A stretch of DNA of 64,000 nt from Salinivirga cyanobacteriivorans (GTDB lineage: Bacteria > Bacteroidota > Bacteroidia > Bacteroidales > Salinivirgaceae), in NCBI RefSeq assembly GCF_001443605.1, contig NZ_CP013118.1, positions 4,737,001 to 4,801,000 on the forward strand, written 5' to 3'. The position numbers were made by a program, and so were the translations under genes. The notes below the pieces were generated by a model. The model saw only the letters and a program-made list of their open reading frames with translations. It was not told the origin of the DNA and did no database searches. Below are positions 1 through 7,737 of the stretch, piece by piece (position 1 is the stretch's first letter; each line of letters opens with the position of its first letter).

Positions 1-449
1 AAATTAAAGTTGATGCCGGAATGCTCGACACCCAAAGTGGCGAAATTGTGTTAAAAGGTAAATCGTTAATTCATAGTGCCCCCTTGACGGCGGAAGCTTT
101 CACTAAAAGTTATTTTGGCGATTATGGACAATACATAATTTCAATAGGATTGATCCTTTTTGCCTTTTCAACTGCCATTTCGTGGTCGTATTATGGCGAT
201 CGTTCTATAATTTATTTGTTCGGATCAAAATATGTTATATGGTACCGTTTAGCCTATGTGGTGGCTTTCTTTTTTGCCAGCTTTACCGATACTTCAATCA
301 TTTGGAGTTTATCTTATCTGACAGTCGTATTTATGGCCATTCCGAACCTTTTCGGCATTTTAATGCTACGTAAAGAGGCACGGTCAACGATTAAAAAATA
401 CTGGTTCGACTTTAAAAAGGAATTCCCGAATGAGAAGTCTCCTGAATAA
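1..449 (+). CDS. Sodium:amino-acid (alanine) symporter, AGCS family, C-terminal part
   Basis: The gene enters from the left edge in the frame beginning at base 3, so its true start lies outside the window. The visible 149 or so codons hold the end of an AGCS-type transporter, which imports alanine or glycine with sodium across the inner membrane. The motif [15 protein letters not shown] is the family's conserved region before the last helices, and the chain shows three to four hydrophobic segments followed by a basic cytoplasmic tail ending in KSPE. Family assignment is confident from this motif; the substrate cannot be set from a fragment. It fits the sodium-based energetics suggested by the rnf and mmd operons further along. 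The next gene lies on the opposite strand. Confidence 0.85.
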   Translation, partial: IKVDAGMLDTQSGEIVLKGKSLIHSAPLTAEAFTKSYFGDYGQYIISIGLILFAFSTAISWSYYGDRSIIYLFGSKYVIWYRLAYVVAFFFASFTDTSIIWSLSYLTVVFMAIPNLFGILMLRKEARSTIKKYWFDFKKEFPNEKSPE

Positions 450-481
450 GGAGTGATTTGTTCATGGAGATAAACAAATAT

Positions 482-1205
482 TTAGATTAAATATACTTTA
501 TTATTGGCCAATACATAAATGGTTTGCGGGTCGCCAGGTTTAAAAATAAATTCACCAATACCTGCATGCTCCTGGTATATATCCGTGAGCATCATTTCCG
601 GGTTTTACCCGCCCTGGGTGCTTTTAAATATGCCATAACCACCCCAGTGATGGTACATTCCATTATTATGCACTTCTGCAATTCCATATATAATGTTCGG
701 GTTGTTGGGATGCACAATAAAATCTCTTACGCCTCCTGGCATTTCAGGCGTAAGGCATACCCAGTTTTGGCCGCCGTTTAGTGTTTCCCATAACCCGGCA
801 CTGGCACTGCCAATTTTGATATGGTCTGAATTATTGGGATTAATCCAAATAGAGTTTACCCGGCCAATATTGCTTCTAGTTTGGCCTAAATGACGGGGCC
901 CGGGGTTCTCCCATACTTGCGTCTGTGTTGTGCTTTTATCTGAGGTTTGAAAGAACTTCTGTAATTGTTTGTGGTAGGTATCATAATTTCCCTGCTCATC
1001 GGCACGGTGTTGCCACCAGAAGTCATGTCGTTCAAATAGTTTAAGGAATGTACTATCAGTTTCAATTTTAGGGTTGTCTTTGATAAACTGATATAGTGTG
1101 TTGTAATTTTCGGAGGCTTCTTTAACTTGCTGTTTGAGGGTTTGTGCTATGCCCCCCCCCCATTGTTAAAATAAAGATTACGATAATAATTGATATTTTT
1201 TTCAT
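482..1205 (-). pseudogene. Broken secreted VPS10/BNR-repeat protein (frameshift plus nonsense)
   Basis: Reading the minus strand from ATG at 1205 gives a signal peptide (MKKISIIIVIFILTM) that runs into a tract of ten G (plus-strand C at 1152-1161) and then a stop. With nine G the frame continues as GGGIAQTLKQQVKEAS and gives an exported protein. The following sequence (WENPGPRHLG, IGRVNSIWINP, GLWETLNGGQNW, HPNNPNIIYG) is typical of sortilin/VPS10 and BNR beta-propeller repeats of Bacteroidota secreted proteins. A second lesion, TAA at 605-607, interrupts the frame after KSTQGG; translation then resumes in frame (NPEMMLTD to NNKVYLI) until the stop at 482. At about 240 residues it is also shorter than usual for this family, so the C-terminus and any sorting domain are missing. 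It lies 12 bp downstream of the intact T9SS protein gene and was probably co-transcribed with it. Confidence 0.75.
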
Positions 1206-1217
1206 GGCTAATTTGTT

Positions 1218-2189
1218 TTATTGTTCAATAATAAACTTTCCGCTTAAGAATTTTTTACCGGCATCTACCAGACTGTACATATAAATCCCTTCTCCTAAAT
1301 TGATGCGTGGAAATGGAATCGTATTCCCTTCTTGTACAATTTGCTGGTGTAGTATCCGGCCGTTAGGGTCCATAATGGTTAAATTTATCGGGAATTGAGT
1401 ATTGTTTGGTAGTTCAAATTTGGAGCATTCCGTGACCGGATTAGGGTAGAGGTTTGCTTGTAGTTTGCCCCGGGTCTCTTCAATTCTAATTCCTTCGCAC
1501 CAAACCCAGAAGAAAATCTCCGGTGAAAGAAAGGCAATACCAGCATGAGGCGTTGAAGTTTTACTTATATAAGTTAGCCTTAAATGTGTTTGCATTACTG
1601 AACCTGCATCCTGTAAAGTCCAATCATGGTACAACTCAACAGCAAACTGGTCAACCCATTCTGATTGAGGGAACCACACTGGTTTTCCATCAAGATAACC
1701 AACTGAGTCTATCCATGCTTGTGTCCCAAAGTCTGTTGAGATCCCTGTAAAATCAATATATGCTGCTTCATCTTCCATATCCAGAAGATTGTACCAGTGC
1801 ACACTGTCAGGTGATACTTCTATCAAAAGTCCTGTACTGTCCGGTATACCACTAAATATTGCACTATGTGTATAAATAGAGGACATATGGATACAATTGT
1901 TAATAAAATCCAGTGTGTCGCGGTTTACACCGAAATACATCTCCCAGCGGCCGGTGTCGCGGATGTATTCGCTGGTGTCTGTGCATAGCCTATACGGTCC
2001 CAATGACGAAGAATCCAAGATGAATTCTGGTTTATTCGGGATCCCGAACTGCCAAAGACTGTCCATGGAATAAACCGGAGGCGTTCCTCCAACAACCCCA
2101 TCTGCCCTGAATCCCAATATGACACTTTGGGCTATTGTTCCCGTGGCGAAAATAGCGGTTAAAAATACGGTTAAAAGAATTTGTTTCAT
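1218..2189 (-). CDS. Secreted protein with C-terminal T9SS (type A) sorting domain, function unknown
   Basis: A 323-residue protein with a clear signal peptide (residues 1-20, ending TIAQ) and a C-terminal sorting domain from about residue 243: LYPNPVTE, then NLTIMDPNGRIL, then GIYMYSLVDAGKKFLSGKFI. That pattern marks cargo of the type IX secretion system, which carries proteins across the outer membrane and removes or anchors this domain. The central part (about residues 25-235) has many aromatic and acidic residues and looks like an extracellular beta-rich domain, but I do not recognise it as a known enzyme. The start ATG at 2189 fits the signal peptide. The broken VPS10-type gene follows directly downstream. 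Export by T9SS is confident; the role of the mature domain is unknown. Confidence 0.85.
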   Translation of the reverse strand: MKQILLTVFLTAIFATGTIAQSVILGFRADGVVGGTPPVYSMDSLWQFGIPNKPEFILDSSSLGPYRLCTDTSEYIRDTGRWEMYFGVNRDTLDFINNCIHMSSIYTHSAIFSGIPDSTGLLIEVSPDSVHWYNLLDMEDEAAYIDFTGISTDFGTQAWIDSVGYLDGKPVWFPQSEWVDQFAVELYHDWTLQDAGSVMQTHLRLTYISKTSTPHAGIAFLSPEIFFWVWCEGIRIEETRGKLQANLYPNPVTECSKFELPNNTQFPINLTIMDPNGRILHQQIVQEGNTIPFPRINLGEGIYMYSLVDAGKKFLSGKFIIEQ

Positions 2190-2790
2190 TTGGTTGTGAT
2201 TTTGATTTTTATGGTCAAGACCTGTCCCGATGACTAATCGGGATTTAGCTCGCCAATTAATGCTAGATATCTATCAAACAATATTTTCTGTTTGTAAATG
2301 CTAAGGTGGTATTGTTGTTTTTATTCTGGCTCGGTTCATAGCTTAATAATTTTAGTTTAAAAATAGATGATATTAATAGATGGAAAAGAATTGTTGACTA
2401 TAGTGGTGTGCTCCAAATTATAATGAATGTGGAAGGTTGCACTGTTTCCGGTGTTGAATAATAAAAACATAAAGTATAATAAAACTACATACTCTTTTGT
2501 TATAGACAAAAATTATTGGGGTGATTTATAGTTTTTATAAATAATTTTAGATTTTAAGTTTTGATTGCTAATGCTTTATGGTTTTATTTTTACGGTGTAG
2601 GTGGTCCAAGTCTTAATTTGTGTGATGTAATATCCCTTTTATTATAATAGAGGCAAATATTTCTATTGTAAAAGGGTGTCCATTTTTGCCTGCAACTTTG
2701 GGCCTGGTAAATTGCTGAATAGATTCACTGGGTTTTATCGTCCATATGCGTATTGTAAATCAAGTAGGCCATTTAATTAGTTTGAGTCTT
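2190..2790. other. Gene-free stretch between the T9SS protein gene and the repeat array
   Basis: About 600 bp of AT-rich DNA with no credible open frame. The one clear structure is a perfect short palindrome at 2221-2243, CCTG followed by TCCCGAT, a GACTA loop, and ATCGGGA. It lies 32 bp upstream of the ATG of the T9SS gene, in its presumed leader. Two relatives of this palindrome occur at 37742-37762 and 38014-38034. I found no exact TAnnTTTG promoter element for the minus-strand gene. The remainder shows nothing I can interpret. Confidence 0.5.
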
Positions 2791-4858
2791 GAGCAATAAA
2801 AAAAGGAGTGTAAATTTTGTGCTTCTTGCTCAAAACTCTCGCTCGCAACTCGCACTCCAAACTCGCACTCCAAACTGCATATAGAACGCGGATGAGACAG
2901 ATTAATCCATCTTAAATATTGGTTTTATCACTCATTTATTCCGCTACGATGTTCAAATTTTATTTCCAAAAAACGATATCGTCGATAAACGGATTTTCAC
3001 AGATAAGAGCCAAAAACGGTATCTGCTTTAATCTGTTTATCCACGATACTTCAATCGTCCCTACAAAAGAGCTTAAAGCCGCTCGATTATTCTGGTTTTT
3101 TTACTAATGGCAGTATTTAACAGTTTAATCCGTGTTCTAATGGCTATGCTTGGGATATTTTCCGGCTTGTGCTTGATTTGTTGGGTGCTGAGCAATAAAA
3201 AAAGGAGTGTAAATTTTGTGCTTCTTGCTCAAAACTCTCGCTCGCAACTCGCACTCCAAACTCGCACTCCAAACTCACTCTCCAAACTCGCACTCCAAAC
3301 TGCATATAGAACGCGGATGAGACAGATTAATCCATCTTAAATATTGGTTTTATCACTCATTTATTCGGCTGCGATGTTCAAATTTTATTTCCAAAAAACG
3401 ATATCGTCGATAAATGGATTTTCACAGATAAGAGCCAAAAACGGTATCTGCTTTAATCTGTTTATCCAGGATACTTCAATCGTCCCTACAAAAGAGCTTA
3501 AAGCCGCTCGATTATTCTGTTTTTTTTACTAATGGCAGTATTTAACAGTTTAATCCGTGTTCTAATGGCTATGCTTGGGATATTTTCCGGCTTGTGCTTG
3601 ATTTGTTGGGTGCTGAGCAATAAAAAAAGGAGTGTAAATTTTGTGCTTCTTGCTTAAAACTCTCGCTCGCAACTCGCACTCCAAACTGCATATAGAACGC
3701 GGATGAGACAGATTAATCCATCTTAAATATTGGTTTTATCACTCATTTATTCGGCTGCGATGTTCAAATTTTATTTCCAAAAAACGATATCGTCGATAAA
3801 TGGATTTTCACAGATAAGAGCCAAAAACGGTATCTGCTTTAATCTGTTTATCCACGATACTTCAATCGTCCCTACAAAAGAGCTTAAAGCCGCTCGATTA
3901 TTCTGTTTTTTTTACTAATGGCAGTATTTAACAGTTTAATCCGTGTTCGAATTGCTATGTTTTGGTTATTTCCCGGGTTGTGCTTGATTTGTTGAGTGCT
4001 GAGCAATAAAAAAAGGAGTGTAGATTTTGTGCTTCTTGCTCAAAACTCTCGCTCGCAACTCGCACTCCAAACTCGCACTCCAAACTCACTCTCCAAACTG
4101 CATATAGAACGCGGATGAGACAGATTAATCCATCTTAAATATTGGTTTTATCACTCATTTATTCCGCTACGATGTTCAAATTTTATTTCCAAAAAACGAT
4201 ATCGTCGATAAACGGATTTTCACAGATAAGAGCCAAAAACGGTATCTGCTTTAATCTGTTTATCCAGGATACTTCAATCGTCCCTACAAAAGAGCTTAAA
4301 GCCGCTCGATTATTCTGGTTTTTTGACTAATGGCAGTATTTAACAGTTTAATCCGTGTTCGAATTGCTATGTTTTGGTTATTTCCCGGGTTATGCTTGAT
4401 TTGTTGAGTGCTGAGCAATAAAAAAAGGAGTGTAAATTTTGTGCTTCTTGCTCAAAACTCTCGCTCGCAACTCGCACTCCAAACTGCATATAGAACGCGG
4501 ATGAGACAGATTAATCCATCTTAAATATTGGTTTTATCACTCATTTATTCCGCTACGATGTTCAAATTTTATTTCCAAAAAACGATATCGTCGATAAATG
4601 GATTTTCATAGATAAGAGCCAAAAACGGTATCAGCTTTAATCTGTTTATCCACGATACTTCAATCGTCCCTACAAAAGAGCTTAAAGCCGCTCGGTTATT
4701 CTGTTTTTTTTACTAATTGCAGTATTTAACAGTTTAATCCGTGTTCGAATTGCTATGTTTTGGTTATTTCCCGGGTTGTGCTTGATTTGTTGAGTGCTGA
4801 GCAATAAAAAAAGGAGTGTAAATTTTGTGCTTCTTGCTCAAAACTTACACTCCAAACT
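2791..4858. repeat. Tandem array of about 390-425 bp units with nested 13-bp repeat, next to tRNA-Lys
   Basis: Five full units and one partial unit start with GAGCAATAAAAAAAGGAG at 2791, 3190, 3615, 4001, 4413 and 4799. Spacings are 399, 425, 386, 412 and 386 bp, i.e. 386 plus 13, 39, 0, 26 and 0. The difference is the copy number of a 13-bp module CGCACTCCAAACT (variant CACTCTCCAAACT): two, four, one, three and one copies. The rest of each unit is nearly identical between copies. Read on the minus strand, GGAGTG in the 13-mers can pair with CACTCC that precedes a seven-T run, so each unit can form one or several alternative terminator-like hairpins. The sixth, partial copy forms the terminator of tRNA-Lys. 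Short open frames of 62 codons with TTG starts recur in copies 1-4 but copy 5 has a stop, so they are probably not genes. Confidence 0.95.
4806..4853 (-). terminator. Rho-independent-type terminator of tRNA-Lys
   Basis: On the minus strand GGAGTGTAA (4853-4845) pairs perfectly with TTACACTCC (4821-4813), loop 23 nt, followed by seven T (4812-4806). It begins 11 nt past the tRNA 3' end. It is the tRNA-proximal edge of the tandem array, and the same T-run and CACTCC arm recur in every unit. Confidence 0.65.
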
Positions 4859-4864
4859 GTTTTG

Positions 4865-4937
4865 TGACTCGGCTGGGTCTCGAACCCAGGACCCCATCCT
4901 TAAAAGGGATGTGCTCTACCAACTGAGCTACCGAGTC
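4865..4937 (-). tRNA. tRNA-Lys (anticodon TTT)
   Basis: A 73-nt cloverleaf on the minus strand: acceptor GACTCGG pairs with CCGAGTC, discriminator A, D-arm GCTC/GAGC, anticodon stem CATCC/GGATG around loop CTTTTAA (anticodon TTT), T-stem CTGGG/CCCAG with TTCGAGA loop. CCA is not encoded (the genomic continuation is CAA). It reads AAA and AAG lysine codons. A promoter of Bacteroidota type lies just upstream and a hairpin terminator just downstream. Confidence 0.97.
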
Positions 4938-4959
4938 ATTCCTTTCTCAAAGGCGGTTG

Positions 4960-4991
4960 CAAAAGTAGGCTATTTTATTATGTTTCCAAAA
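4960..4991 (-). promoter_or_regulatory. Bacteroidota-type promoter of tRNA-Lys
   Basis: On the minus strand TTTTG (4991-4987) is followed after 19 nt by TACTTTTG (4967-4960), matching the TTTG / TAnnTTTG (-33/-7) consensus used by the Bacteroidota primary sigma factor, with normal spacing. The tRNA 5' end is 22 nt past the -7 element. Confidence 0.65.
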
Positions 4992-5072
4992 TTTTATTTT
5001 AGTTTTTTTTGTTCTTAAAATCCCGATTTGTCTCAAAATATTGATTTGCAATGAGGTCGGATGGGAAAAAAT

Positions 5073-5882
5073 TTATAAAACATTTTTAATGGCTGCCAAT
5101 TGTTTAAGCATTTTTTCAACCTGGTCGAGTTGCAGCATATTCGCTCCATCACTTTTGGCTTCTGCCGGGTTCGGATGTGTTTCCATAAAAATCCCATTGG
5201 TTCCTGCTGCTATAGCGGCCCTTGCAATGGTGGAAATCATTGCAGGTTCGCCTCCTGTTACACCTGAAATAGTATTGGGTTGTTGCAGGGAATGTGTTAC
5301 ATCAACCACAACAGGGAAACCAAGCGCCTGCATTTTTGGTATACTGCGCATATCAACAACCAGGTCACTATAACCTAACATGGTACCCCGTTCGGTGAGC
5401 ATAACTCTTGAATTACCAGAATCTACAACCTTTTGAACTGCAAATTTCATGGATTCAGGCGATAAAAACTGACCTTTTTTAATGTTTATCACACGGTTGG
5501 TTTCAGCGGCAGCTATCAAGATGTCAGTTTGCCGGCACAAAAATGCCGGTATTTGCAATATATCTGCCACGTCTGCAGCCATTGCTGCTTCCTCAGGCAA
5601 GTGAATGTCGGTTATGATCGGTAGTTCAAATTCCTTTTTCACTTTTTCAAGTATTTTTAGGGCTTCCTGGTCGCCAATACCCATAAAACTATCTATGCGA
5701 GAGCGGTTTGCTTTGCGATAGGACGATTTAAATACAAAAGGTATTTTGAATTTATGCGTTAACGTTTTGAGTGTTTCCGCTGTTTTTAGAGTAATAGATT
5801 CATTTTCGACTACACAGGGTCCGGCCAATAAAAAAAACTGACCACTGTCAAGGTCCTGAATGTTGGAAATAGTATTTAGCAT
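5073..5882 (-). CDS. kdsA: 3-deoxy-8-phosphooctulonate (KDO-8P) synthase
   Basis: This 269-residue cytoplasmic enzyme condenses phosphoenolpyruvate with arabinose 5-phosphate to KDO-8-phosphate, the first committed step of KDO for lipopolysaccharide inner core. Visible family motifs are AGPCVVEN (residues 20-27), KSSYRKANRS, TDIHLPEEA and PAFLCRQTDIL, and the length is normal. Cys23 in AGPC occupies the position that separates metal-dependent KdsA (Cys, as in Aquifex) from the metal-independent type (Asn, as in E. coli), so this copy is predicted metal-dependent. It starts at ATG 5882, 11 bp after a receiver-domain gene on the same strand, with which it is probably co-transcribed. No other KDO or arabinose-phosphate isomerase gene lies nearby. 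Confidence 0.95.
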   Translation of the reverse strand: MLNTISNIQDLDSGQFFLLAGPCVVENESITLKTAETLKTLTHKFKIPFVFKSSYRKANRSRIDSFMGIGDQEALKILEKVKKEFELPIITDIHLPEEAAMAADVADILQIPAFLCRQTDILIAAAETNRVINIKKGQFLSPESMKFAVQKVVDSGNSRVMLTERGTMLGYSDLVVDMRSIPKMQALGFPVVVDVTHSLQQPNTISGVTGGEPAMISTIARAAIAAGTNGIFMETHPNPAEAKSDGANMLQLDQVEKMLKQLAAIKNVL

Positions 5883-5893
5883 TTCTATAATTA

Positions 5894-6262
5894 TTAAACG
5901 ATGAGTTTAAAACAATTCTCAATGGATTTTCCATCCATATCTTCCTTGATTATGTATGTTCGTGCTCCGGCTTCGAGCATTTCCTGAATATATTCCATCT
6001 CCTGGTGAAATGAAACAGCAACTACGATCACAAACCGGTTTTTGTCAACTATTTTGCGTGTAGCTTCAATACCGTTCATAACCGGCATGTCGGCATCCAT
6101 AAAAATGATGTCAAAATTCTCCTTTTTGGTGATTTCAACAGCTTTTTCTCCATTGCTAACCGAACGGATAAATTGTATTTTTTCTTTGTAAAGCTCTTTT
6201 AATAAGTATGATAGGGCTTTTGTGAAATGGTGATTGTCGTCTGCTATAAGTATTTTATACAC
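5894..6262 (-). CDS. Stand-alone response regulator receiver protein
   Basis: A 122-residue single receiver domain (CheY-like) with no output domain. The acidic pocket is Asp8/Asp9 and the phosphorylated residue is predicted to be Asp56 in IIFMDADMPVMNG; the conserved lysine is in YIIKED near residue 111, where glutamate replaces the usual proline. The start is GTG at 6262; the next in-frame methionine falls inside the domain, so GTG is the only sensible start. No kinase is adjacent. The gene precedes kdsA by 11 bp and is divergent from the speH-speE fusion. As a stand-alone receiver it probably acts by protein contact or as a phosphorelay shuttle; its partner cannot be named from the sequence. 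Confidence 0.85.
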   Translation of the reverse strand: MYKILIADDNHHFTKALSYLLKELYKEKIQFIRSVSNGEKAVEITKKENFDIIFMDADMPVMNGIEATRKIVDKNRFVIVVAVSFHQEMEYIQEMLEAGARTYIIKEDMDGKSIENCFKLIV

Positions 6263-6329
6263 GATTAAATGTGTTTTTATTTTATAGTACGAAAATAACC
6301 AATTGGTACTAAAAAAACGAATTTTTGAC

Positions 6330-6337
6330 TACATTTG
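6330..6337 (+). promoter_or_regulatory. Possible -7 element for the speH-speE fusion
   Basis: TACATTTG matches TAnnTTTG 10 nt before ATG 6348. A start point near 6344 would leave a leader of only a few bases and would exclude the TTG at 6342 as start. No well-spaced TTTG was found upstream, so this is tentative. Confidence 0.35.
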
Positions 6338-6347
6338 ACTTTTGTCT

Positions 6348-7619
6348 ATGGAATCATTGGGACGACATATTTTAGTGGAGTTTACCGGCTGTGATTCGGA
6401 TGTGATGGATGATGTGCAGGTCATTGAGGAGCAGATGGTTGAAGCTGCAGAACATTCCGGTGCAACCATAATTAATTCCACATTTCATCATTTTTCACCG
6501 CTTGGTGTTTCCGGTGTTATTGTAATTCAGGAGAGTCACCTTGCAATACATACCTGGCCCGAATATAAATATGCTGCGGTTGATTTGTTTACCTGTGGCG
6601 ATACTGTTGAGCCCTGGGTAGCTTTTGAGCATTTGAAAAAAGCCTTCAAAGCCCGCAATTACTCAGCACTTGAAATGAGGCGGGGTACCATTCGATTATT
6701 GGATTCAGCGCTTAAACTAAAAGATGCAAGACTTGACACGGAAGAGAAAGTAACCCCTCGATTTAAACGTAATATTTGGTTTACCGATCGCGATAATTAC
6801 CAGGCATTGTCATTGCGCTATACCGGAAATGTACTTTTCGACGAACGATCAGCATACAATAGAATAAGGGTTATCGAGACCTATGCTTTTGGAAAAGCAT
6901 TAACGTCAGGTAACAGGTTAATTTGTACTGAAAAAGACGAATATCATTACCACGAAATGATTGCACATCCGGTAATGATGGCGTGCCAAAACATTGAACG
7001 TGTGCTGATTTTGGGCGGTGGTGACGGTGGCTCTGCACGTGAAGTATTGAAGCATGGAGGTGTGAAACATGTCGATCTTGTCGAGATTGATGAAAAGGTG
7101 GTGGAAGCCTCGAAAAACTACTTGCCTTTTCTTTCCAAAGCTTACGACGATGAACGGCTCAATTTAATAATAGGAGATGCACTGGAGTTTGTCGAAAACA
7201 ATGGCGATGTGCCCTATGACCTAATTATTATTGATGGACCACACAGTTCGGGGAAACCATCAAAATTATATACCCCGGCATTTTTTGACAGGTGCCGGCA
7301 ATTACTTTCTTCAGAAGGAGCTATTGTTGTACAGGGCGAATCCCCTAAATTTAATGAAAAGGCATTCAAACAAATCGATCAGAATCTGAAACAGGTCTTT
7401 GGTGTTGAGCATAAGTTTAATATGCTGTTTAATGTACCTACTTTTCCTTCGGGTATCTGGTCATTTCAGGTAGTAATGCAAAGTGGAAAAGATCCGCGCG
7501 ATGTGGATCAGGCCGCCGTAAAACTTTTTGTAAGTCAAAAACGCACCCGTTATTATAATTATGCAACCCATATGGCAGCCTTTGCCATGCCTGAGTATGT
7601 AAAGAAAATGCTAAACTAG
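6348..7619 (+). CDS. Fused S-adenosylmethionine decarboxylase (SpeH-type) and spermidine synthase (SpeE)
   Basis: One 423-residue chain carries both steps of spermidine synthesis. The N-terminal part (about 1-115) is a prokaryotic AdoMet decarboxylase: [11 protein letters not shown] contains the self-cleavage Glu62-Ser63 bond that generates the pyruvoyl group, with His68 and Cys83 also in place (numbering from ATG 6348, identical to the Thermotoga enzyme). The C-terminal part (about 140-423) is an aminopropyltransferase: [16 protein letters not shown] binds decarboxylated AdoMet, [10 protein letters not shown] follows, and [15 protein letters not shown] replaces the more usual DPxGPA active-site loop. 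A TTG six bases upstream could also serve as start, but ATG gives the family's normal N-terminus. Self-cleavage would separate only the first 62 residues from the remainder. Such fusions are known in some bacteria. Neighbours give no further polyamine gene. Confidence 0.9.
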   Translation: MESLGRHILVEFTGCDSDVMDDVQVIEEQMVEAAEHSGATIINSTFHHFSPLGVSGVIVIQESHLAIHTWPEYKYAAVDLFTCGDTVEPWVAFEHLKKAFKARNYSALEMRRGTIRLLDSALKLKDARLDTEEKVTPRFKRNIWFTDRDNYQALSLRYTGNVLFDERSAYNRIRVIETYAFGKALTSGNRLICTEKDEYHYHEMIAHPVMMACQNIERVLILGGGDGGSAREVLKHGGVKHVDLVEIDEKVVEASKNYLPFLSKAYDDERLNLIIGDALEFVENNGDVPYDLIIIDGPHSSGKPSKLYTPAFFDRCRQLLSSEGAIVVQGESPKFNEKAFKQIDQNLKQVFGVEHKFNMLFNVPTFPSGIWSFQVVMQSGKDPRDVDQAAVKLFVSQKRTRYYNYATHMAAFAMPEYVKKMLN

Positions 7620-7737
7620 CAGCTACTGCCGGCCATTTCGATTCCCTGCAATTCATCGCACATCCCACTCAATGGCCTGAGGAAGATCAAAGTGTATTAT
7701 CAATCATCTAAGATCTAATATCAAAATCACTGATCCA

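Noticed and set aside
524..893. Plus-strand open frames over the broken VPS10-type gene
   Set aside because: They are opposite-strand shadows; the coherent family pattern is on the minus strand.
2919..4330. Recurring 62-codon open frames in the tandem units
   Set aside because: They start at TTG, lack known domains, differ by amino-acid changes between copies, and the fifth copy has a stop (TAG) in the same frame. They look like by-products of the repeat.
2791..4858. CRISPR array
   Set aside because: The repeats are 386-425 bp units with a 13-bp sub-repeat, without short regularly spaced repeats and unique spacers, and no cas gene is nearby.
4865..4937. Integrated element using tRNA-Lys as attachment site
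   Set aside because: No integrase gene and no second copy of the tRNA 3' end was seen in the window; the tRNA is intact. The idea is only kept as one possible origin of the array.
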